From contig JAGBPV010000089.1 in assembly GCA_017633195.1 (NCBI GenBank), forward strand, positions 1-6,752: a DNA stretch of 6,752 nucleotides, given 5' to 3'. Positions within the stretch are counted from its first letter, which is position 1. Each line of letters begins with the position of its first letter. The stretch comes from a bacterium. GTDB lineage: Bacteria > Bacillota_I > Bacilli_A > Mycoplasmatales > Mycoplasmoidaceae. The notes below the pieces were generated by a model that worked only from the letters and a program-made list of their open reading frames with translations, was not told where the DNA came from and ran no database searches. Position numbers and translations under genes: made by a program. This document shows, piece by piece, positions 1 through 5,824 of this stretch.

Positions 1-45
1 ACTTTATAGTAAGCAATATAAATAATTAATCACAATAATAAATAG

Positions 46-69
46 AACAAGTCTTAATGACTTGTTTTT
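46..69 (+). terminator. Intrinsic terminator of an upstream gene
   Basis: A perfect 8-bp inverted repeat, AACAAGTC (46-53) and GACTTGTT (59-66), with a 5-base loop TTAAT, runs directly into five T residues (65-69). This is a textbook rho-independent terminator on the plus strand and the only strong one in the window. Stop codons occur in all three plus frames within the first 29 bases, so the tail of the gene it serves would end just before it. Too little of that gene is present to call. Confidence 0.85.
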
Positions 70-89
70 ATTATGTTATTAACAATAAT

Positions 90-115
90 TAATGATTTAT
101 TTAATAATGATTTAT
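90..115. repeat. 11-bp direct repeat, 15-bp period
   Basis: TAATGATTTAT occurs at 90-100 and again at 105-115, covering the -35 side of the predicted promoter of the restriction-modification gene. It may be a pair of regulator half-sites or simply low-complexity AT-rich DNA. No bound protein can be named. Confidence 0.45.
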
Positions 116-124
116 GAATATAAT
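96..124 (+). promoter_or_regulatory. Probable promoter of the restriction-modification gene
   Basis: A perfect -10 hexamer TATAAT lies at 119-124. A 17-base spacer separates it from a weak -35 candidate TTTATT (96-101, three matches to TTGACA). Transcription would begin near 131, giving a leader of about 40 bases that contains GGAG (154-157) before the start codon at 171. In DNA this AT-rich a -10 match can arise by chance; its position between a terminator and a start codon is the main support. Confidence 0.45.
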
Positions 125-127
125 ATT

Positions 128-144
128 AATAGTTTAATACTATT
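128..144. promoter_or_regulatory. Inverted repeat at the predicted transcription start
   Basis: AATAGT (128-133) and ACTATT (139-144) form a perfect 6-bp inverted repeat with spacer TTAAT. It covers the expected transcription start of the downstream gene, where a repressor or an early-transcript hairpin could act. No regulator gene lies beside it, and an AT-rich 6-bp arm is weak evidence alone. Confidence 0.35.
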
Positions 145-170
145 TATAGGTATGGAGTTAAAGATAAAAT

Positions 171-2342
171 ATGTCAAATATTTATGCAAAAAGTGAGTTT
201 GAACAACAAAAAGATTTTTTTAATAATTTAAATTGAGAAGAAGAAATAGACTTATCAAATGATACAGATGGTCAAATAAAAGGAGTTTTATTTGAATTTA
301 AAAAATCTATTCCAGATATTAATAAAGCATTATTTCAAGCAATTAAATATTTATCATTCAAAAGAATTGAAGGTAAAGATGTTCCAAATACAATTGCACT
401 AGTTGATTTTTCTAAGTCATATATATATATATATATGAGTAGTGATTTTTTAGAAGAAATTGAGCAATTATATGTGGGTGGAGCAAGCAAAAACAATAAT
501 AATTTTTACAGTAAAAATATAAAACCAATTACTCATAATTTTCATAAAAATGGTTTTGGATTTATAGAAGAGATAATAGATAAAAGTGATTTTATAAAAG
601 TTCATATTGATCAAAATAATGTATTAGGTTGATCTCAAAGATATTATCAAAATGAACCATTTAAAAGAAAATTATCATCATGAAAAGAAGAATTGTTCCA
701 AGAGTTAAAAAATCCAACATGTTCTTCTTTTAAATACATTTATAAATGAGAAGGATCTGAAAAAGATTTTGAATATATTATGGATTGCTTAAATGATCCT
801 TTAAATAAAAAGATACTAGGTGCTTTTTATACTCCTGATCTTTATTGTAAGAAATCAGTTGAGTTGGTTAAAGAAGCTATAAAAAGATTACCAAAAGATA
901 TAGAAGATTATGTAATAGTTGATAGATGTGGTGGAACGGGAAATTTAGAATCATCTGATAATGGTTTTACAAATGAAATGTTAAGTCATACTATAATTTC
1001 AACTTATGAATTAAAAGAATGAGAAGTATTGTATTTAAAATTAGGTAGTAAAGTAAGGTGTATTATTCCACCGAAACCAGATAAACATGATAAAGGATTA
1101 TTACAAGGTGGAGATGCATTAGCTCAAGCAGTATTTAATGAACTAGTGCCTTATGTTAATAATCCAAAAATAGCAATAATATTATTTGAAAATCCACCTT
1201 ATAGAGATAGCAGTGCTGATTGTGGTTCAAATGAAAAATCAACAATTAAAAATAGTTTTGTTTATAAGGAGATGTATAAACATTTAAATGATTTTACTAT
1301 TAAGAATATTTCTACAATAAGAGAAATAGCTAATGACTTTATATGAAGTGGATTTGAGTATTATTTAAACAATAGCTTTGATTATTATGTTTTATTTTCT
1401 CCAATAAAATATTGAAAATCTCAAGGTATAGTAAATAAAAGATTTATTAAAGGTTTCTTATTCAATAAAAAACATTTTCATGCAACATCAAGTACTGGAA
1501 TAACTTGCATTCTATGACAAAATGAGAATAGTCATATAGAAGAAATAGAACTTACTCCTTATGATATAAATAAAAATAAATTATTGCAATATGAAAATGT
1601 AAATGTAAAGAAGATTCACAAATTACAAACATTTTATTATGATAGAAATGCTAATAAAAATGATGGGATTGCATTTATGCAAAATAATTCGGTAATTCCA
1701 GATTATAAACATGCAACATTAATTAATTGATTGGGTGGTGGTATGACAAAACAATCTGGTGGATTTACTAGGGGTTTTTGAATTACAAAAGATAATTTAG
1801 AAAGATCGATTGTTCCTTGAGTTTCAAACTATTATGATGGTGATTCATTTATTGAAAAAGAAGTTCTATTTAAATGTGCTGACAAAGAGTGAGAGTTTAC
1901 CAAGGATAAAAATTTAGTTAAATCTTGTTTAATATGATCATCATTATCTATAAAAAACAAATGTAAATCTTATTTTGATAATAATAAGTTAATACTTAAT
2001 CAAATTTCATTAAATAAAAATTCTATATTATTTCAAATATTACAAAAATATGAACTTAATGGCTTTGATAAAGAATTAATAAATAAATATGATGAAATAA
2101 TTAACTTGATAAAAATAAATAATATAAATAAAGATAAATTTAATGAAAAGTTCTATTATGGTATTAGTCAAATAGATGAAGAATTTAATACAACAAGAAA
2201 AGTTAAGGAAGGCAATAAAGAAATAAAGATTTACGATTTTCCTGAACTTAATACTTCATTAATTGAGTTAAAGAATTTACTTAAAAAATATTACGCAAAT
2301 AATATAAGTGATAAATTAAAAAAATATGAATTAATAAAATAA
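171..2342 (+). CDS. Fused restriction endonuclease / N6-adenine DNA methyltransferase (Eco57I/type IIG-like)
   Basis: This 723-residue protein probably methylates adenine in a specific DNA site using S-adenosylmethionine and may cut DNA lacking that mark. ATG 171 is the first start after an in-frame TAA at 165-167; GGAG lies at 154-157. Thirteen TGA codons are read as Trp. Residues 20-150 resemble the nuclease-like N-terminal domain of such proteins: D33 followed by E42-F-K44 fits a PD-(D/E)XK core. The methyltransferase begins near residue 204, with motif X G217-A-F-Y-T-P, motif I D251-R-C-G-G-T-G-N, a possible motif III around D315, and catalytic motif IV N341-P-P-Y344. The order X-I-IV followed by about 380 residues, presumably with target recognition, fits the gamma class. 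It is short beside typical type IIG enzymes (about 900-1200 residues). No separate restriction or specificity subunit is adjacent. It is convergent with the par genes. The methyltransferase assignment is firm; nuclease activity and target site are inferred. Confidence 0.78.
419..436 (+). repeat. (AT)9 dinucleotide tract inside the nuclease-like domain
   Basis: Nine uninterrupted AT units lie inside the restriction-modification gene and encode the alternating Tyr-Ile stretch at residues 84-88, ending at Met89. Gain or loss of units not divisible by three would shift the frame. The +1 frame meets TAG at 451-453 and the +2 frame TAG at 440-442, so both alternatives stop within six codons of the tract. 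This is the expected layout of a slipped-strand on/off switch. Variation itself cannot be seen in one sequence. Confidence 0.8.
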
Positions 2343-2386
2343 TTATTAATCATATTCAAAATACTTTTTTATTGTTTATTATATTA

Positions 2387-2417
2387 AGATTAAATATAAT
2401 TTATTATCAATTAATCT
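2387..2417. terminator. Weak hairpin between convergent genes
   Basis: AGATTAA (2387-2393) and TTAATCT (2411-2417) can pair as a 7-bp stem across a 17-base AT-rich loop. It lies in the 92-base gap between the stop codons of the restriction-modification gene and parA, where a shared terminator is expected. No T run follows on either strand and the stem has only one G-C pair, so function is doubtful. Confidence 0.25.
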
Positions 2418-2434
2418 AATAATAATTTTAATAA

Positions 2435-3256
2435 TTAATTAATAAAGATTTCATAATATAATTGTTCTAATTCATCTTGTATTTTTAAATTTGTTTTAGA
2501 TTGTGAATTATTACATGAAAGTGGTAATTGTTTGCTAGCAACATATTTATCAAAATTACTAGAATTACTGATTGCATTTTCTAAAAATTTAACATTTTGA
2601 TAATTATTAGATACTAAATAGTTATTAAGTTCTATTACATAAGCTTTAGTTAGTAAGTGATTTTTCTTATTACCATTATCTATAATAAATATTTGATGTT
2701 TTTTATTTTGATATTGCTTAGTTTTTAATAAATTCAAAATTGATAATGTTGCATAAAAACTAGCTGTGTTAGTTTTAAATGGAATAACAACTTTATCTGA
2801 AACTAGTAATGCTAATTTAGTTAATAAATTAATTGCTGGACTTGTATCTAAAATAACATAATCAAACTTTTCATTGAGTTTGTTAATCATTTTTATAAAT
2901 GCAGATATTGTAAATTGTTTGTTTTGAACTATATATGTAAATTCATTTAGTTTATTTGTTGAATGAATAATTGCTAAAGTTGCTTCAATATTATTCTTTT
3001 CTTTGAACTTTAAAAATGCTTCAGATATTTTAGTATCTAAGATTTGATTTAAGTTTTTTTTATTTGCTAAGTAATCAAGAATTGAAGAATTAGTAAAGTT
3101 GCTTGGATTTAAATTAAAGGTGTATGAAATATTTGCTTGTGGATCTAAATCTAGTATACAAACTCTTTTATTTTGTTTTAAAGCTATAATTGCTAGATTA
3201 GTCGCTAATGTTGTTTTACCAACTCCACCTTTTGCACATGTGAATGTAATGATCAT
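2435..3256 (-). CDS. parA: ParA/Soj-family partition ATPase
   Basis: This 273-residue ParA/MinD-superfamily ATPase probably forms ATP-dependent, DNA-bound dimers that position a plasmid or chromosomal region before division. The deviant Walker A box K9-G-G-V-G-K14-T-T carries the signature lysine K9. Walker A' is D36-L-D38-P-Q, and the Walker B region is V-I-L-D137-T-S-P. The Walker A box begins at residue 9, so there is no N-terminal helix-turn-helix domain. That is the short (type Ib-like) form, whose partner is usually a small ribbon-helix-helix protein rather than a full ParB. Such a partner is encoded immediately upstream with only 2 bases between stop and ATG, and no clear ribosome binding site is visible, suggesting translational coupling. 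It has no Trp codon, so it is intact under either code. The family call is secure; whether it segregates a plasmid or serves an integrated element cannot be told here. Confidence 0.95.
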   Translation of the reverse strand: MIITFTCAKGGVGKTTLATNLAIIALKQNKRVCILDLDPQANISYTFNLNPSNFTNSSILDYLANKKNLNQILDTKISEAFLKFKEKNNIEATLAIIHSTNKLNEFTYIVQNKQFTISAFIKMINKLNEKFDYVILDTSPAINLLTKLALLVSDKVVIPFKTNTASFYATLSILNLLKTKQYQNKKHQIFIIDNGNKKNHLLTKAYVIELNNYLVSNNYQNVKFLENAISNSSNFDKYVASKQLPLSCNNSQSKTNLKIQDELEQLYYEIFIN

Positions 3257-3258
3257 GA

Positions 3259-3522
3259 TTAGTTATTTCTAGATAGAAAATCTTCTACTGCTTTTTGAAC
3301 TATTTTAGATATGCTTCTTGTTGCTTTATGTCTCTTTGCAAATAATTTTAATTTCTTAATAACATCTTCATCTAATGCAACTGAGATATTTACTTTTTTT
3401 GATTGTTTTAAGAATGATAAATCATCATTGTTTTTAGTAATTACATCATCAAATAATAATTCATTATCAATTGATTTATCTTCATTATTATCAATAATAG
3501 GTTTTAATTTAATTTCACTCAT
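3259..3522 (-). CDS. Small ribbon-helix-helix DNA-binding protein, likely ParA partner
   Basis: This 87-residue protein has a flexible-looking, acidic and Asn-rich N-terminal half (1-41) and a compact C-terminal half shaped like a ribbon-helix-helix domain: a strand near 43-50 (K-V-N-I-S-V-A-L), helix A 51-65 and helix B about 69-84. Such proteins dimerise and insert the strand pair into the DNA major groove. AAGGA lies 13 bases upstream of the ATG. As first gene of the operon with parA, it probably represses the operon and may bind the centromere-like site, as ParG and omega do in other partition systems. A perfect palindrome (3562-3579) just upstream is the obvious candidate site. Its order, before parA, is the reverse of the classical parF-parG arrangement. 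The N-terminal 43 residues contain no Arg. The fold is called by pattern, not alignment; a plain CopG-like regulator is the alternative. Confidence 0.78.
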   Translation of the reverse strand: MSEIKLKPIIDNNEDKSIDNELLFDDVITKNNDDLSFLKQSKKVNISVALDEDVIKKLKLFAKRHKATRSISKIVQKAVEDFLSRNN

Positions 3523-3561
3523 ATATTTTATTAATTCCTTATTAAATTATTATTAATTGTT

Positions 3562-3579
3562 TAATTAACTTGTTAATTA
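3562..3579. promoter_or_regulatory. 18-bp palindrome, candidate par operator/centromere
   Basis: TAATTAAC (3562-3569) and GTTAATTA (3572-3579) are perfect 8-bp inverted arms around TT. The palindrome abuts the predicted minus-strand -10 hexamer and covers the expected transcription start of the par operon, so a bound dimer would block the promoter. It is a natural site for the ribbon-helix-helix protein encoded downstream. The arm motif TTAATTA recurs at 3656-3662 and 3660-3666, near the opposite promoter, though such strings are common in DNA this AT-rich. Confidence 0.5.
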
Positions 3580-3606
3580 TTATAATAATACACTTTTATA
3601 TAAGAA
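3579..3606 (-). promoter_or_regulatory. Probable promoter of the par operon
   Basis: On the minus strand a perfect TATAAT spans 3584 down to 3579. With a 16-base spacer, TTCTTA at 3606-3601 is a weak -35 (three matches to TTGACA). The leader to the start codon at 3522 would be about 50 bases and carries the AAGGA ribosome binding site and the palindrome. Confidence 0.45.
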
Positions 3607-3650
3607 TTCATAAATAATTATCAATAATAATATAAATAAATAAAATAATA

Positions 3651-3671
3651 AATTATTAATTAATTATTAAT
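3651..3671. repeat. 10-bp tandem repeat with helical (11-bp) period
   Basis: AATTATTAAT occurs at 3651-3660 and 3662-3671, one base apart, overlapping where the -35 of the plus-strand promoter would sit. The 11-bp period would place both copies on the same face of the helix, as in some tandem regulator sites. Its simple AT-rich composition makes chance origin possible. Confidence 0.4.
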
Positions 3672-3679
3672 GTTATAAT
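3671..3679 (+). promoter_or_regulatory. Extended -10 promoter of the 342-residue protein gene
   Basis: TGTTATAAT combines a perfect -10 hexamer (3674-3679) with the TGN extension, which allows initiation without a good -35; the -35 position (3651-3656) reads AATTAT. Transcription would start near 3686, leaving a leader of about 20 bases that includes AGG (3695-3697). Confidence 0.6.
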
Positions 3680-3705
3680 TATGCTATAGAAAACAGGTAA
3701 TGAAT

Positions 3706-4734
3706 ATGGAAATAAATATAAAAGATTTAGAATGAAAACCAATATATTCTAGAGAAATGACATTATTTGATAGAACAGGTCAAGAATTTAAAGCTCATCC
3801 AATAGTAATATTTGAATATGAAAACAATGTATATTTTTTAAAATCTCAATCTGCGGATTATACTGTAGATTCAGTTACAAAAATTCCAACTTTAATAAAA
3901 GAGCATAAAGAATACATACAAAATAAAAGAGCAATTTTAGTTCATCCATATAAAGATCAATTAAAAAATGAAAAATATAATGAAAAACCTTATTTTAAAA
4001 AAGATAGTCTTGTAGATACAACACAAATTTTTGCAATGAGTAGAAATGAATTTATTGAATATTACAAACATGATAATTTGCTAGATATTATTTATAATAC
4101 TAGAACATTAATGTATAAGGATAGAGCAGAAATATTAAATCAAGTCATTGACAATATAGATAAAAAGAACTTTTCCATTACTTTAATTTCTAAAAAAAAT
4201 AGTTTTGATTTTAAACCTAAATTAATTTTTAGCAATAAAACATTTATTGATGAAGAAAGAAATAAAAATGTTAAAAAAATCAGTCAAGGTAACATTTTTA
4301 TAGATAAAAAGTTTATGGATGAATATATAAATGATTATGAAGAATATAAATTAAAAAATGATTATGCGATAGAACAATATATTAATTCAATTAGAGATAT
4401 TTTCAAAAAACATCTTGATGAAACTTATAGTATGGAACATTCTATAGAAGAACATGATGTACCTGATTGAGTTGCCTATGATGATTTAAATAATGATTTA
4501 AATAATAAATATTCAGATAGTGAGTTAGAAAAATGATGACATGAAGATACAGAATTAGCAGATGAATCTTATAATCTATCAAAATATGAATTAGATTATT
4601 ATAAAGAGCATAGAGAAAAATATAAAGATAAATTTGAAAAAAATAATTATTATAAATTGGAACAAGAAGTAGAAGAATTTCAACAATCTAAAAAACAAAA
4701 AGATAAAGAACATGATCAAGGAATGAGCATGTAA
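3706..4734 (+). CDS. Uncharacterised 342-residue charged protein, possible PemK/MazF-like N-terminus
   Basis: I do not recognise this gene with confidence. Four TGA codons are read as Trp, including two adjacent ones (W277-W278). Two in-frame ATGs are possible (3700 and 3706); 3706 is preferred because AGG (3695-3697) is 8 bases from it and only 2 from the other. No signal peptide or membrane segment is visible, so it is cytosolic. Residues 25-125 look like a beta-rich domain: H31-P-I-V-I-F-E followed by V-Y-F-L-K, then D100-S-L-V-D-T-T-Q-I-F-A-M-S-R113. The spacing and the D-S-x-V-x-T-x-Q-I-F pattern loosely recall PemK/MazF or ToxN-type endoribonucleases, but this is an impression. Residues 130-250 are mixed charged sequence. 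Residues 255-342 are strongly acidic then Lys/Glu/Gln-rich, probably helical or coiled-coil. It is transcribed divergently from the par operon across a shared AT-rich region, so the two may be co-regulated. Confidence 0.85.
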
Positions 4735-4785
4735 TTAATCATTTCTTAATAAAATAATAAATAAAGAATAAAAAGGAAAAAACCA

Positions 4786-5742
4786 ATGAAAAAATCAATT
4801 AAGTTAACTTTAGGATTATTAGGAATAAGTGCAATATCTGCAATTACAGTAGGTAGTGTAATTTCATGTAGTAATGATTCTAGTATGGTAAGTACAAATT
4901 CTAACAATTCTTCTAATTCCAATAATACTAATAAATCAAACACAAGTAATAAAGAAAATACTACAAATTTTATTCCTTATAGTGAATTAACAAAAACAGT
5001 GACTAAAGAACCATCTTTTGCTGCTGCATTAGCAAACTGAACTCAAAGATGAAAACAATTAACTTCAAATAGTGAAACATACTTAAAAATGATTACTAAT
5101 GACTTTAATGCATGTTTGAGTTTAACAACAAATTTTATTAATAATAACCCTGACGATTTTTTTGATAATGATGCTGGTCTAAGTATTGGTCACGGTGTGT
5201 TGCTTCACATTTCTTTTTCAAATATTCAAATCCTATTAAACAAAAATAATACTTTTAATATTTCATATGATTATATTTTAGATTTTGGTTATATGAAAAA
5301 CAATATACCTTATCCTAATGTTTTTACAGTTGAAGCTAAAGATGTAATTTCAAATCTTTCTTTTTCTCCTTATTTATTTACACAAAATTTATCTTATTAT
5401 TTTAATGCATGACCAAAAGGCATAATGAATCCAATCTTTATTTTATATGGTGGAGAGTGCATTTCATCTGGAAAATTTGATGTGTATGTTACAAATTATG
5501 TAATAAACCATAATGAAGAATTAAGTAATGCTCCAAATTGATTGATTGAAAAGTCAAAAGCTTTTAATATTTTAAAAATTTCAAATACAAATCCAGAACA
5601 AAATTTTATTATCTCCAAAAAATATTATGATGATATTAGTTTTATATGACCAATTTTTTTAGGATGAGATGCAATTGATTTAATATCTTCATATCAAAAT
5701 GGAATTAATTATGGTGAATTTAGTTTTCCAAATAATAATTAA
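4786..5742 (+). CDS. Surface lipoprotein with Ser/Asn-rich linker
   Basis: This 318-residue protein is a predicted surface lipoprotein. AAAAGGAA lies 8 bases before the ATG. The leader has Lys2, Lys3 and Lys6, a hydrophobic core (7-26) and a canonical lipobox V25-I-S-C28; C28 would be lipidated and become the new N-terminus on the outer face of the membrane. Residues 29-61 form a Ser/Asn/Thr-rich, low-complexity linker of the kind that holds mollicute surface domains away from the membrane. The folded part (about 62-318) has alternating beta-rich and aromatic segments and Cys residues in the A-C-L-S and G-E-C-I-S contexts. Six TGA codons are read as Trp. The gene starts 51 bases after the preceding stop; no convincing own promoter or terminator is visible there, so readthrough is possible. 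I do not recognise the folded domain. Adhesion, immune evasion or nutrient binding are all possible. Confidence 0.88.
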
Positions 5743-5771
5743 TAAGATATAATTAACTTGCTTTTATAGAA

Positions 5772-5800
5772 TTACAAACTTCTAATTTGTTTTATATGAT
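5772..5800 (+). promoter_or_regulatory. Possible promoter of the last gene
   Basis: TATGAT (5795-5800, five of six) lies 17 bases after TTACAA (5772-5777, three of six). Transcription would start near 5807, about 18 bases before the ATG. An alternative pair, TTGCTT (5758-5763) and TCTAAT (5781-5786) with 17-base spacing, scores about as well, so the exact site is uncertain. Confidence 0.3.
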
Positions 5801-5824
5801 TTGTTTATAACAACCATATTTATC

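Noticed and set aside
251..258. Loss of the usual Pro in methyltransferase motif I (D-R-C-G-G-T-G-N) as a sign of inactivation
   Set aside because: The G-x-G core and the acidic residue are kept, and from memory D-R-C-x-G-T-G-N is common in the Eco57I-like branch; residue numbers, not base positions, are given here.
435..2342. Several separate short genes (starts at 435, 780, 1029 and 2106)
   Set aside because: All share one frame and are separated only by TGA codons; with TGA as Trp they form one protein with ordered methyltransferase motifs, so it is neither a pseudogene nor a series of genes.
3311..3556. Plus-strand 81-codon frame opposite the ribbon-helix-helix gene
   Set aside because: It is antisense to a well-supported gene and its Ser/Asn/Leu/Phe-rich translation is what the reverse of a Lys/Glu/Asp-rich coding strand yields.
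3541..3700. CRISPR array or iteron array in the AT-rich gap
   Set aside because: The repeats are 10-18 bp, occur at most twice and lack regular spacers; nothing else in the window resembles a CRISPR or Rep-iteron system.
4750..4755. TAAAAT as a -10 for the lipoprotein gene
   Set aside because: The position 17 bases upstream (4727-4732) shows no resemblance to TTGACA, and such hexamers are frequent in this composition.
4746..4943. Minus-strand 65-codon frame rich in Leu, Glu and Ile
   Set aside because: It lies opposite the lipoprotein signal and linker region, which has a ribosome binding site and lipobox; the minus frame has neither support nor a recognisable domain.
5774..5790. Hairpin ACAAA/TTTGT followed by TTTATAT as terminator of the lipoprotein gene
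   Set aside because: The stem is only 5 bp with one G-C pair and a 7-base loop, and it overlaps the likely promoter of the next gene.
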